Origin: Galaxea fascicularis
Lineage: Eukaryota; Cnidaria; Anthozoa; Scleractinia; Euphylliidae
Direction of reading: 5' to 3'
Assembly: GCA_948470475.1 (NCBI GenBank)
Contig: OX419338.1
Location: forward strand, 31,240,882 to 31,304,881
Length of the DNA: 64,000 nucleotides
This document shows, piece after piece, positions 32,791 to 45,255 of this stretch. The position numbers and the translations under genes were made by a program. Below the pieces are notes generated by a model, which worked only from the letters and a program-made list of their open reading frames with translations, made no database searches and had not been told where the DNA came from. Every line of letters begins with the position of its first letter. The stretch's first letter is position 1.

Positions 32791-33945
32791 AACTACACAT
32801 GCAGTGATTCCAGACCATACTAAACGCTCGTCTCCAAACGATCGTGGTTTCGCCCAGAGTGCAAGCTCAGAGTTAAATCAGATGTAAAAATAAAGAAATC
32901 TTTTAGTGTGCCTTGGTTAACCAGGCCTTTCTATATCTGCAAATGAATCAAAGCTCCCCCTGCATGTGTTCATATATACCCTTTCTTTTATCTTGGATTT
33001 AGAAGACTCCAGGAAAGGACAAATTTATCAACAAACTCTTACAGGTTTCTTCCGCGAGCTTCGTTAATGACTCTAGCTCGTACTTTTTGCTCCGTTTTCT
33101 TCCATACAAAAGTACATGCGAGGAGTCTTCGACTGGATAAACCTTTGTTCACATCAATGCGGTGTCCAGTTAACTTAAAGGATGATTTTTCTCATACGAA
33201 TTAAGCAAACTGCTCTTTCAAATTCGTCCAGAGAACAGTCGCTGTTACAGAAACACTGCAGTGAGTCAAATCAAAGGATCAAAACGAAAGTAGCATACGC
33301 CCCGCTATAACTGAACTACGGTGTCTCTACACAAAACTCATTTATGCATTAGAATGCTAATTTGGGTACCCAGCAACAGATAACATTGTAGCCAAGATTA
33401 TCCCAAAGAGGACCTATTCAATAAATATTTAATATGGATTTCAACACAAGGCGGCCTCAAATCAACATCAACAACAACCAAACACTGAGGCGGAAATAAT
33501 TGAGGAGCTAAACTTTAATGTTTACTGAATTATTGTTGAACTTCTCCTCAGTTGACCTTATTCTTTATTTCTCAGTAGTAAAAGTGAATAAAAAAGGCCG
33601 GGTGGTTTTAAATCAATAAAAAGGCGGCGAAATTGAATCGAAAAAGAAAAAGTAATGTTTTTTATACTATATTAAATATTGACGTTTCTTTTATGGTTAG
33701 CTTGTCCTTGAAAACACAATCATTTCAGAATCAGGTATACGAAAATTTAATAAACAACCGTATGGTGCCTTCTGTTAATTGAACTTAGTTCTTTCAATTA
33801 AAAGAAACCCGAGTTTCGTGATTACATGAATAAAAAAACTGATCTGGTGCGGCCACATATGAAAATTAACGAACCCACCATCTTGGATATGTGATCGGTC
33901 ATTCTAAAGTTTTTGAAGTAAATGAAGCAGTTTTGAACTGTACTC

Positions 33946-34279
33946 TTTGGCCTGGGTCAAATGCAGTACTTCACATGAGCCGAACTTAATTACAGTCGAG
34001 TCAAACACTGAACTTAAATCAGCCGAACTTAACAAGATCATGAAAACAAACAGATCGAGGTTGACATTGATATATATTAACATGATTATGCATTTGGTTC
34101 GGCTCATGTGAAGATCGGCGTTTGACCCAAACTCTATCGTCAGCAGTTTTTCACGCCTGGCCGGCCGTGAACAACGCCTCAGCCGATCCGAAATGAAATC
34201 AGTCGAACTTAATTGAGTCAAACGCCGTACTTCACATGTTCGGCTCAGTGTGGAGTACGGCGTTTGACCTGGGCCTTAG
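33946..34279. mobile_element. MITE just upstream of GRL-a
   Basis: The left end reads GGCCTGGGTCAAATGCAGTAC and the right end is the inverted GTACGGCGTTTGACCTGGGCC. GAGCCGAACTTAA and CTTCACATG blocks repeat inside in both orientations. It lies 270 bp before the start codon of GRL-a. I did not see it at the corresponding positions in units 2 and 3, which suggests insertion after duplication. Confidence 0.65.
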
Positions 34280-34551
34280 ACTAGCTTGCAAACTTCAACA
34301 CGATATTGCATTTTCCAGGAAAAGCTTTCTTCACAGACAGTATAAAAATAATGCTGCCATACAAACCAGACAAACGGAAACAAAACTCCAATTCCTTGTT
34401 TTCTTGTGCCCACATGCAGGGACCGCGTTGGTGTACCTGCATGGAGGACGTGTTTATAAGAAATAGGAAAACATCTGAATTAGAATAACATCAAACTAGC
34501 TTTGTGAAAAAGTAGTTAAGCTGACACCTTAGCTTCGTCGGAAATATCACA

Positions 34552-37143
34552 ATGCATTCTCGTGTAAATCCCTCTGAAACGTGCTTGCAAGAAACACTTA
34601 ACTACACACAAGACGAACCTGAAGTACCGTCAAACCACTCAACTGCTGATGCTTGGAACAAGCCAATTTCAGATTGTTGTCGTACCGAGGAAGAAATGTT
34701 GACTGAATGCAAGCGAATTTACGGCCCCATTTTGAAAATTATGAAGTTGTTTGGAATATACTTCGGGGAGTCTTCCCTGAAGAACCTGTCAAACGGCGCC
34801 TCTGTGAGAAAGAAACGGCTTTCTTTTTCTTTCCTGTATTGCCTCGTGATAGCCACAATTCTTTGGTTAAATTTTGTCGGGGTTTCTGCCCGTCTTTATA
34901 TGAGAGGCATCTCCTTTTCTGCGAATTTCTTTACGCTACTAACCGCCTGTTTTTGGAGTCTCATGATAGCGCTCAGTGGTACCATCTGCTTGGTGGTTCT
35001 GCCAATAACGGAAGCAAGAACATCACGATTTGAAGCATTTATTCGAAACTTGATTGACTCTAAGACTGATTTGAGAAAGGTGGCATCTTCGGCAACCAAA
35101 ATCCTAATTTTTACTGCCTTAGCCTGGGTAACGTCGTTGTTTTCTTTGATTATTATGATCCTGTTGTCGCCAACGACGTTTTTGGCAGATGGCTGGCCGG
35201 GCTATACAGTCGGCGTTGCTATGATCATCATTTCAAATATCTTTGTCGCTGGAGCCTGGCTACTTCCAATTGCCTTTCTTTGTATCACATGCGTAATTCT
35301 TGAACGGTTATTCGACGAGTTTTGTAAAAGAGCTGTGCCGACTGATCTCAATAGCCTGGACTTAGGGGCGTTGAAAGAAGAACATTGCAAACTTTGTGAC
35401 ATTGTTGAGTTCGCCAGCAAGATGTTATCGCCTCTTATTTTCGTGGATGTGGCCTTGATCATCCCCTTACTATGTTTCCAATTTTACGTTGTTGTGAATG
35501 GTGAAACGAATGGAGAAGCGGTTTGGCATACAGCTTTGTATTGGCAGATGGTTTCAGCTGGAACCGTGGCGGTGATCTTAGTATTTGGATCAAGATTAAA
35601 TGCGAAGGTAAGTAATGACAGTGCATTTTAAACTGCACAACGTTGACTGTGCTTTATACACAAAAAACTAAACTAGAGACTAGGAGATTAAGGCCTTCAG
35701 CCAGGTCCAAATTTATTTAATAAGTTGTCACTGCTCTCTCATACGAACGCGTACTTGGCTCTTTAACGGTCACCGTGACTTATGATGTTCTCATACTTGG
35801 TAAATGTATTCGTTCTCTCACAACAATTTTGTATTTGTTTGATTTAATCTAGGGAACAATAACTGTCTTCTTTACTCGGTAGATTCAGAGCATTCAGACC
35901 ATTTTGGAGCGAGCCAAGTTTCGTGATGCAGACCAAGTAAAGGTGCAGTAAAAACACGCGTATAAGAACCTGTTAGGCTGAAATTTTCATTTTAAACCTC
36001 CTCTTCATAAGAACCTATTTACCCTAAAATTTTCAAATGGTTCTTATTTTACAAAAATGGAGGCACAGATGAAAATGAATGCGCTTTTCTCTGTCTTCAC
36101 TATTTCAATTTAGCACTTCTAGCAAATGAAGAGAGAATGTTCTTTAACTTTAATTTCTGTTAGAAATTGCCTCAGGAAGCTTGAAGCTAAAGGTACTTCA
36201 AACGTTTGGCGTCGAATTTTCAGGCTTGTTGAACAGTTACAAATTACCAATTCTTGAACAGTTTATAATCAAGTTAGATTAACTTCTTGCGTTATCTCAA
36301 CAGCTGCTAGTTTTTATGTTTTACCTGAACGGAGAAACGAAAGGCCTGTCCATTGGAGGACTCGCGGTGATCACAAAATCTCTCTGTTTAACGGTTTGTA
36401 TAATAAATGACACATTGATACTGTCATCAAGACCTTGTGTTGGGATGTATTCCACTGCTAATACATGCGCAAGGCAAGGCATTGAAGCTTTAGTAATACA
36501 TCACATCATGTTCGAATGTACGCGCTTTCTACTTTGTTCCTAACGGTTGCTTTAAGTGGCATTTCGTTTCTTTTATACGTATCCAAATACGACTTTGTAC
36601 TGTGATGATACACTACACCTTACGCAATCCTGATTGTACGACTACACGTTTCAGTGACTCTACATCAAGATTTAGCTTTGCCTTGATAAAACTAAGGCTA
36701 AACCTACTGTCTTAAGTTCACGAGGACTTTGTACTCTAGAGACCTAAGTAGCACCTTATGGCAGTCATGACAAGACGCTTCTTTGCACTTAAAATTGATT
36801 TTGTTTAATTTTCTGTTTAATGATAACAGTTTATGATGCTAAGGCGTGATGGTTCAGGCGCTTACGCAATTTGGCATTCTGCCTCGGAGTGTATACGAGG
36901 GCAGACGTGTTTTGTGGAAAGGTACAATGGCCGATTGTAATCTTGTGTGTGTCGTAAAGAGAAACTAGACCTAACGTGTGTTTAATGCTGCATTTAATGG
37001 CATTTCTTGTAAAAAAAAATACAGCTGGGCAGAAGGGAAATTTGTCGATAATGTAAGGCGTTAACAGTGTTTTCTGGTTTCTTTTTCAGACTGTTGGAAT
37101 CGTCGTTTCATATTTTGCTGTTATGCTTTCGTTGCCAAAGTAA
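34552..37143 (+). CDS. Gustatory-receptor-like (GRL) seven-helix protein, GRL-a
   Basis: Four exons join in phase 0: 34552-35607 (ending AATGCGAAG|GTAAGT), 35883-35942, 36304-36393 and 37090-37143 (TAA). The protein has 419 residues. A hydrophilic N-terminus of about 100 residues precedes six helices in exon 1. Exon 2 is a short amphipathic linker (about 20 residues). Exons 3-4 give the last helix and the end TVGIVVSYFAVMLSLPK. A long exon followed by tiny 3' exons that encode TM7 is the plan of the insect Gr superfamily and its cnidarian GRL relatives. Insect members have an intracellular N-terminus and act as cation channels. Nematostella GRLs have been linked to body patterning. I infer a plasma-membrane protein of unknown stimulus. 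The frame running on to 35631 is intron read-through. Confidence 0.85.
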
Positions 37144-39060
37144 CGTAAAGTCAACAGGAAGGTGCTGAGTTTAAAGAAGCTGTTGTATAAATTAAACAAA
37201 ACCTCGGTTGCGGTAGTTTTCGTGCGATAGTAGCTCTTGTTGCTAAGAGAGGGCCAAAAAACATTAGCGGGAAGTTGGAGAACATAATAAAGCTTTGCTT
37301 TAAGAAAACGCACGCAGCTTGTGGCCACGAAAAACGCGTCATATGCCTTTTCAAGTGGCATTCGTCCTGTTCGCACGATTTTTACGATTTTTAACTTTTT
37401 CACAGTTTTTCTGGAAATGTCGCTCTCCTTTTTCAAATAGATTCTGTAAATTTGCACCAGTAAAGGTTTGAGACATCTTTGAAACACGCATTCGATATCG
37501 AGTGGTTACAAGAAGCGTACCCCCGATAACGTCTTTTAAATCAGCCGCTTGACTTCTACAAAAGTCGAATCAAAAAACGAAGGTAAAGCTGCGCAGAAAT
37601 TACAAGAACTGGGCACGCGAACAATCCATGACACAAATTATATTATGTCGCCATTAAAAAAGATGTTTTTGAAAGAACCAGGACTTTTGTGAACTTCATT
37701 ACCGCCTGTAAATTGCTAATTGAAACAAATGCATTTCTGAATATATTTATATGAATATTACTAAAGTAAATATACAAGACACCGGTGTGAAAAAAAAAAT
37801 TCAGGATGCCAGGCGTATCTTATGGACTTTTACGTATACATCTCTGACATCTTAACGAAAGTGCCTGAATAGCACAGGGGGGATATTTGGGGTTATGTAC
37901 CGTATTTAGAAATTACTAAGAGAGAACACATCTGCTCAGTTCTCAGTGATTTTAATAATGAAATAAGGCTTTTTCAATACCTCATCGAGAATGTTTTCCT
38001 AAGACAGCAAAATAATATAGTTGTCTTTGTTTTGCGGATGTGAAAGATTGTTTTTAGTATCAATAGGATATTAGAAGTCCTAAGGGAAAATATAAACCAC
38101 TACAAGCGAATTTAAACTAAAATTCGTCCTTATGTAATATCTTACTAAAAGAGAGTGTAGCGATCAACCAGCCTGCACATCTCGGGCAGTTTTTAATTCC
38201 CTTCCTGTGAAATGTCGGCCTGTAAAATCCACCTACACCAAAAAAAGTTGCTATTGCAAAATTAAACTTGTAATTTATTTTCTAGCTATCCCAAGAGTTG
38301 TCGTCATTAATAAAATATTAATCGAACTCAGTTATGTTCTAGTAATGCTTAAAAGTAAGTGAATAAATATATTCCCAAATTTGAACAAACAAAGGGAAAG
38401 ATAATAAAGCATAGTAGTAGTCAAAGTCAAGGCCTTGTCATTTATAACTTTGCAAGTAGGAGAAATACATTACATACCAAATAAAGCTATTGCTGAATTT
38501 ATCGTGTGATGAGCCAAATCTTGTTTTACTCGTGATAGGACAGACGGGTGCCTTTGTAAACAAACACTTAAATTGAAAGCACGAATTTTCTTTAACATAA
38601 CCCCACAGTTCCAAGTAATTTTTAAATAAGAGAATACATTTATTTTCTATTGTTAATTATTTTCTACCTTTTAACTGTCGTGTCACGGTTTTTCCTATGA
38701 ATACTCAGTATAACAGCTTAATCTTCTTGGAAATATGTGCCAGGAATGAACAACAGTAATACAAGCTATTCTTGGAATCTTTAACAATGTTACAGTGATG
38801 TTCTATTTGTGGAGTACAATACATAATTAATGAGCACTGACTTTAACATCTGGACTACAGCATAACGTTGATTTGGTCGTAATTAAATTTTGAATTTAAA
38901 ATAGGTTGTTTGTCTAATGTGCAGCTTTACAGCAGGAATAATGTATAAATTGACAGTCACCACAGTACTCACATCTAAATTAACACTTATGGCTGACAAG
39001 GTTGTTGAGAAACATTGGATTAAACCGAGCTGACGGTTTTGTTGTTACAAAGACTTAAAA
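37144..39060. other. 3' flank of GRL-a and 5' flank of pseudo-A
   Basis: Similar over most of its length to 49771-51950, the interval between GRL-c and GRL-d. This supports the two-gene unit. AATAAA occurs at about 37286. Short minus-strand frames at 37086-37487 are by-products of exon 4 and its flank. No other gene. Confidence 0.6.
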
Positions 39061-39256
39061 ATGCAATGCCTAGTTAATCCTTCAGGGGAGACAGGCTACA
39101 CCCAAGACCAACACGAGATTGGATCTTCCATTTCAAACCATGCCGAACACAGTTTCAAATCCTTTTCATAGCAAGGAAGAAATGTTTAATGCAAGCGAGA
39201 GATTTTTCACTCCTATATTAAAATCAATGAAGCTTTTCGGAATATACTTTGGAGAA
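39061..39256 (+). pseudogene. Pseudo-A: first about 200 bp of a GRL-d-type gene
   Basis: The sequence starts with an ATG and follows exon 1 of GRL-d (51951) to the codons for FGIYFGE. Relative to GRL-d it has an internal deletion near 39142 that shifts frame and gives an early TAG. After 39256 the match jumps to the 3' flank of GRL-d (about 54953-55230), so everything from early exon 1 to beyond exon 4 is missing. The same junction occurs in pseudo-B. Confidence 0.85.
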
Positions 39257-40395
39257 ACCGTTCGTTGTGATTCCTGTGCGATATATATTTGAGCACATCA
39301 TTCTTCAAATGCTTATAATCATTTTGAAGGAATTAGTCAACCGCATTTATGTGTTGAACTTTTGGATCGAAGTACGAAATTGTACTCCATGCAGCTTTGA
39401 CTACAATGGCTCTCTTTCAGAAACTATAAATACATGTGATACCTTGTTAGCGTACCGTATATGTTTACACCTGCTTCGGAAAGGGGGTCAAGCATACATA
39501 CATAGCCTTTATTTATACACAGTAAACACATCAGTAGAAATATTAAAATAAAAACTAAGTTACATGTTTGCCGTGTGGGAGTACGAGTTAAAGATAAGGA
39601 AAGAAATCTTCATTTTGAAGAAAGCCCCAATTCAGGAGTCTGTACACTGTTACTATGGTGATTGAGACCAAGGTTGTGATTGGTTGATTTAAACTGCAAC
39701 TTTGAATGTGATTGGCTTATTGTACTGTCCGATAACAAACTGTCCGATAACAACTTAGCAAGTGAATTAGTGGAAAATAGGAGTTTTTTAAACCAATCAC
39801 AATCGAGGAAATTGTAATTTTTATGATTAACAAAATATTGAAGTCACGTGACCGGTGCTTCTGACACCACTAGAGGATAGCAGTGACTAAGATTAAGTGA
39901 AGGACAGGGCAAGAGTTGGGATTTAAGGGCTCCAGTTGATTTTCTGACCTTCAGGTTAAGTTCTAGGGGCTTAGGGTAGGGCTAGACTCAGATTTGGGGC
40001 AAGAGCATGAACAAGTCATGTGGCTAACACTCCCAGCACACTTTGACGACATAGACCAGGCACGGTAGGTTATTTGGCTAGATTGAGACCAATTCCGTTT
40101 TGATTGAGCCTGTAATCTTCAAAATATCTACTCCCGTTACCTCCAATTGGTGCTTTGCCACAATCTTGACTTATTTGCTGCCTGTCCCAGATACCCTCTT
40201 TGTTCAACTCTTCGTCCTGTGCTCAGTATGACACAAAAATTTGCAGAGATACGTTTCTTCATGCGTTTTGCCTGTTTACAGCGTCCCCGAATTGAAACTG
40301 TGAAATTACTTACAGAAAGAGTGTTTTTATTAAGAACTGTATAACCGTGTCTTCCTGTTGGAGATGCTTTTAAGAGCAGCATAGCTTGCTTAATC
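39257..40395. other. Remainder of unit 1: GRL-d-type 3' flank and spacer
   Basis: 39257-39545 resembles 54953-55230. 39590-39835 resembles 44780-45022. The stretch 39838-40327 has no counterpart in unit 2, which reads straight across from TATGATTAA to GAACTG. No gene is supported. Confidence 0.55.
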
Positions 40396-40565
40396 ACTTC
40401 CCAATGATGCAATCATTTGAATTGAAACAGATCTTGATCAGTCAGCATAATCTTTCAGAAATTTTCAGACCGTGGTATTGGTCAGGTCTGGGGTTCAGTT
40501 GAACACGCGATTTTCCGCTCAGCAGGCGGTGCGCTACGAACTAGGCTAACCGTCTTAGACCGCAT
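40396..40565 (-). mobile_element. tRNA-derived SINE (second family), copy in unit 2
   Basis: Paralogous to 32604-32790. The minus strand carries an A-box-like TTCGTAGCGCACCGC and related B-box sequence around GTATTGGTCAGGTCTGGGG. Confidence 0.55.
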
Positions 40566-41930
40566 AAGCTCCAGAAACGGCACAACAGGATAAGGGATCC
40601 CAGACCTTAATAAACAGCTCTCGTTTCCAAACGATCTTAGTTTCATCCAAAGTGCAAGAAACTAAGACTGAAATCAGGTGTGAAATAAATAAGCCCTCTA
40701 GTGTGCTTTTGTCAACAAGTGCTTCCTAAGTATCTGCAAACGAATCAAAGCTCCCTCCGAAGATCAGATACCCTTTCTTTTATCTTGGATTTAGAAGGCG
40801 TCTACGAAAACACAAATTTATTAACAAACTTTACACGTTTCTTCGGCGAGCTGCGTTAGTGGTCTTTGGTTTGCAAGTTTGCTTTCGTTCTGTTGCAAAA
40901 AGATACAAATCTTCGATTTAACCTTTTTCACATCAGTTGGGTGATTTTTCTTATACGATAGCAACATCTCTCTCTAATTGGTTCAGAGAACAGTCGCTGT
41001 TCTAGAAACATTGCAGTAAGTCAAATCAAGGCAATAAAATTCAAAACAGTTAATGCCCTACAGTAATCGAGCAACAGCGTCACAGCACAAAACCCATGTA
41101 TGCATTCGGTTAGAATGCTACTTTGTCGTGCTAAGCAGCACAAATAAAATTCTAGCCAAGATTATCCTAGAATGAACCAATGCTATACTTTCAACAAAAA
41201 TGAAATTCAACAGGCGGCCTTCAAACAAGGAAGGAAACCACTACGACGAAGAGAATTGAGGATTTACTGAATTATTGGTAACTTCTCGTTGCAAATCGAC
41301 CTTTTTTTTATGTTTCTCAGTAGTAAAAGTGAATAGAACAGTGTGGTGTTAAATCAACAAAAAGCCGGTGAAATTGAATCGAAAAAGAAAAAATAATGTT
41401 CTTTTCATCGCGTATAGTAAAGTTTTATTATTGACGGTCTTTTTAGTTTGTCCTTGAAACACAATCATTTTAGACGGTAGACGGAAATTTAACAAACAAA
41501 AGTAGGATGTCTTCAGTAAATTAAAATTGATTGTTTCAATTAAAGGAAAACGAGTTTTGTGATGACATGAATGAAAAAGCTTATGTGGTATGTTACAATG
41601 ATGTGATTAACAAGCCTATCTTCGATGATTATAGGTCAGTCTCACGGCTTTTGAACTTAAATGAAGCAGTTGTGAAGCCAACAACACTACTCTAGCTTGC
41701 AAAATTCAACACGGCGACATTGCGTTTTCCGGGAAAAGCTTTCTTCACTGTCAATATAAAAATAATGCTGCCATGCAAAATCAACAAACGGGTTTACTTT
41801 TGCATGTTAATTAAATTTTCTTAATTTAAACTGTATTGGCTGGCCTACCAGCGTGAACAGTGCATTGATAATGAATAACAGGGTATCTGCCGTTTGACTG
41901 ACACCTCAGCTTCGAAGTGGAAATCTAAAA

Positions 41931-43321
41931 ATGCATTCTCGCGTAAATCCCTCTAAAACTTGCTTGCAAGAAACACTTAACTACACACAAGACGAACCTG
42001 AAGCACCGTCAAACCACTCAACTGCTGATGCTTGGAACAAGCCAATTTCAGATTGTTGTCGTACCAAGGAAGAAATGTTGACTGAATGTGAGCGAATTTA
42101 CGGCCCCATTTTGAAAATTATGAAGTTGTTTGGAATATACTTCGGGGAGTCTTCCCTAAAGAACATTTCAAACGGCGCCTCCGTGAGAAAGAAACGGCTT
42201 TCTTTTTCTCTCTTGTATTGCCTCGTGATAGCCACAATTCTTTGGTTAAATTTTGCCATGGCGTCTGCCAGTCTCTATATGGGAGGCATCTCCTTTTCTG
42301 CGAAGTTCTTTATGCAACTGACGGGTTGTTTTTGGAGTGTCATGATGGCACTCAGTGGTACGATCTGCTTGGTGGTTCTTCCAATAACGGAAGCAAAAAC
42401 ATCACGATTTGAAGCATTTATTCGAAATTTGGTTGACTCTAACACTGATTTGAGAAAGGTGAAATCTTCGGCAACAAAAATCCTAATTTTTACTGCCTTA
42501 GCTTGGGTAACGTCGTTGTTTTCTATGATTATTATGATTTTGTTCTCGCCGTCGATTTTTTTTGCTAATGGGTGGCCGGGCTATACAATCGTTGCTATGA
42601 TCATTCCAACGATCTTTGCCGCTGGAGCCTGGCTACTTCCAGTTGCCTTTCTTTGTATCACATGCGTAATTCTTGAACGGTTATTCGACGAGTTTTGTAA
42701 AAGAGCTGTGCCGACTGATCTCAATAGCCTGGACTTAGGGACGTTGAAAGAAGAACATTGCAAACTTTGTGACATTGTTGAGTTCGCCAGCAACATGTTA
42801 TCGCCTCTTATTTTCGTAGATGTGGCCTTGATCATCCCCTTACTATGTTTCCAATTTTACGTTGTCGTGAATGGCTCTCAGGTGAGTGGTGAAATGAATG
42901 GAGCAGCGTTTTGGCTTACAGTTTTGTATTGGCTAATGGCTTCAGCTGGAACCGTGGCGGTGATCTTAGTATTTGGATCAAGATTAAACGCGAAGGCAAG
43001 TAATGACAGTGCATTTTAAACTGCAGAACATTGATTTAAGGCCTTCAGCCAGGTTCATAAGACAATGAGTACGAAAATCAGTCAAATTTGTTGTCACTCC
43101 TCTCTCATTTGAGCGCTTACTTAGCTCTTTCACATTACTAAAAACGGTCACCGTGACTTATGGATGTTCTCATACTCGGTAGATGTGCATGTTCTCTCAG
43201 AGCAATTTTGTATTTGTTTGATATAATTGAGGGAACAATAACTGTCTTCTTTGCTCGGCAGATTCAGAGCATTCAGACCATTTTGGAGCGAGCCAAGTTT
43301 CGTGATGCAGACCAAGTAAAG
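41931..43321 (+). pseudogene. GRL-b: GRL gene lacking its last two exons
   Basis: Exon 1 (41931-42995, 355 codons) is fully open and very close to GRL-a, differing in scattered residues and short indels in loops. Its donor is AACGCGAAG|GCAAGT, a GC donor. Exon 2 (43262-43321) is intact with donor AAAG|GTAAAG. The 90-nt and 54-nt exons for TM7 are missing before the next gene because a deletion runs from about 43567 into the 5' flank of pseudo-B. Alone it would make a receptor without TM7. Phase-0 splicing over 5.5 kb to exons 3-4 of GRL-c (48803, 49717) would restore a full protein, as in insect Gr loci with alternative first exons. I list it as a pseudogene but keep that possibility open. 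Confidence 0.65.
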
Positions 43322-43680
43322 GTAAAGTAAAAACCCGCGTATAAGAACTAAAATTAAGAAACTGTTAGGCTAAAATTTTCATCAGTTTTAAACCCCATTT
43401 TCATACGAACCTATTTGGCCTAAAATTTTCAATAGGTTCTTATTTTACAAAAATCTTGAAGGCACAGATGAAAATACAGAAAAATACGTTTTCTTCTGTC
43501 TTGGCTATTTCAATTTAGTAGTGTGTATGCCCGAGAAAAAGCAATTATAGCAAATGAAGAGAGAATAAATTGACAGTCACCACGGTACTCACATCTAAAT
43601 TAACACTTATGGCTGACAAGGTTGTTGAGAAACATTGGATTAAACCGAGCTGACGGTTTTGTTGTTACAAAGACTTAAAA

Positions 43681-43876
43681 ATGCAATGCCTAGTTAATCC
43701 TTCAGGGGAGACAGGCTACACCCAAGACCAACACGAGATTGGATCTTCCATTTCAAACCATGCCGAACACAGTTTCAAATCCTTTTCATAGCAAGGAAGA
43801 AATGTTTAATGTAAGCGAGAGATTTTTCACTCCTATATTAAAATCAATGAAGCTTTTCGGAATATACTTTGGGGAA
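43681..43876 (+). pseudogene. Pseudo-B: first about 200 bp of a GRL-d-type gene
   Basis: Nearly identical to pseudo-A. It has the same start, the same frame-shifting deletion near the same place, and the same jump after FGIYFGE into 3'-flank-like DNA at about 43877-44165. Shared breakpoints show that the deletion predates duplication of units 1 and 2. Confidence 0.85.
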
Positions 43877-44213
43877 ACCGTTCGTTGTTATTCCTATGCC
43901 GATATATATTTGAGCACATCATTCTTCAAATGCTTATAGTCATTTTTAAGGAATTAGTCAACCGCATTTATTTGTTGAACTTTTGGATCGAAGTACGAAA
44001 TTGTACTCCATGCAGCTTTGACTACAATGGCTCTCTTTCAGAAACTATAAATACATGTGATACCTTGTTAGCGTACCGTATATGTTTACACCTGCTTCGG
44101 AAAGGGGGTCAAGCATACATACATAGCCTTTATTTATACACAGTAAACACATCAGTAGAAATATTAAAATAAAAACTAAGTTACATGTTTGCCGTGTGGG
44201 AGTACGAGTTAAA

Positions 44214-44782
44214 CATAAAGCGGTTGATTTCGCATTTAAGCGGCGAGTTAAAAGATCTAATTGCTCTGACGTTTTCAAGAAGATTATTCCATAACATTCC
44301 CCCACTGTAGCAAAATTAAAACTGCGGTTTAGGTAATCATTACGGGGCTTGGGCAGAGTGAATTTATAATCCTTATCTCCGGCTTAGTTCGTAATTTGAG
44401 CACTGAATAGTGTAAACAGGCCTTGAACGGGGGTACTCCGGAGTCTGTTTATTAAACGTTTTAAACATATCATGTTATTTTTGAATTTCATACTTCTGGT
44501 AAAAAGGTCCGGCATTCCAGTCAGGTCTAGCGTGAAGGGTTGTAGCACTAGAATAATAATCAGACTTGGTGATAACCTGAACAGCGCGAGTTCGATTTGT
44601 TTATCACGAGTATGATTACAGACCGAATTAGACGACACGAAGTCTTGTTACCAATTAATCATAAAAATTACAATTTCCGAGAAAAGAAGAAGGATCTCAT
44701 CTGGTTTGTTGGCATAAACATTTGTGCCATAGGATAAACAAAATCACTATTGTCTTCTAAAATACTGTCATTGTTCAAGGGA
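44214..44782 (-). mobile_element. LINE 3' coding fragment inserted in unit 2
   Basis: Unit 1 reads directly from GAGTTAAA to AAAGAAATC at the corresponding point (about 39590), so this 570-bp block is an insertion. On the minus strand short frames resemble the extreme C-terminus of LINE polyproteins: a MLWNNL motif (about 44300) of the type ALWNSLP that follows the reverse transcriptase, preceded by a TRS-containing segment. Frames are broken. Confidence 0.5.
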
Positions 44783-45077
44783 AAGAAATCTTCATTTTGA
44801 AGAAAGCCCCAATTCAAGAGTCTGTACATTGTTACTATGGTGATTGAGACCAAGGTTGTGATTGGTTAATTTAAACTGCAACTTTGAATGTGATTGGCTT
44901 ATTGTACTGTCCGATAACAAACTGTCTAATAGCAAACTGTCCGATAACAACTTGGCAAGTGAATTAGTGGAAAATAGGAGTTTTTTTGAACCAATCACAA
45001 TCGAGGAAATTGTAATTTTTATGATTAAGAACTGTATAACCGTGTCTTCCTGTCAGAGATGCTTTTAAGAGCAGCAT

Positions 45078-45255
45078 AGCTTGCTTAATCACTTCCCAAT
45101 GATGCAATCATTTGAATTGAAACAGATCTTGATCCCACAGTCAGCGTAATCTTTCACAAATTTTCAGACCGTGGTATTGGTCAGGTCTGGGGTTCACACG
45201 CGATTTTCTGCTCAGCAGGCGGCGCGCTTCGAACTAGGCTAACCGTCTTAGACCG
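45078..45255 (-). mobile_element. tRNA-derived SINE (second family), copy in unit 3
   Basis: Paralogous to the copies at 32604 and 40396. A short deletion next to TCTGGGGTTCA distinguishes it from the unit 2 copy. Confidence 0.55.

Larger units (their letters stand above)
32580..40395 (+). repeat. GRL duplication unit 1 (GRL-a plus pseudo-A)
   Basis: The 5' flank (about 32600-34550) is similar to 40400-41930 and 45080-46380. Gene and 3' flank (34552-38940) are similar to 46383-51850. The second half (38940-40395) carries the collapsed second gene. The order of homologous segments shows three copies of one two-gene module. Boundaries are approximate. Confidence 0.7.
40396..45077 (+). repeat. 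GRL duplication unit 2 (GRL-b plus pseudo-B)
   Basis: The 5' flank matches units 1 and 3, then come GRL-b exons 1-2. At about 43567 the sequence jumps from just after the exon-2 downstream segment (GCAAATGAAGAGAGAATA) to the 5' flank of pseudo-B. The equivalent of about 36140-38945 of unit 1 is deleted. Boundaries are approximate. Confidence 0.7.

Noticed and set aside
33904..34221. 105-codon minus-strand ORF upstream of GRL-a
   Set aside because: Lies entirely within the MITE at 33946-34279 and its edge.
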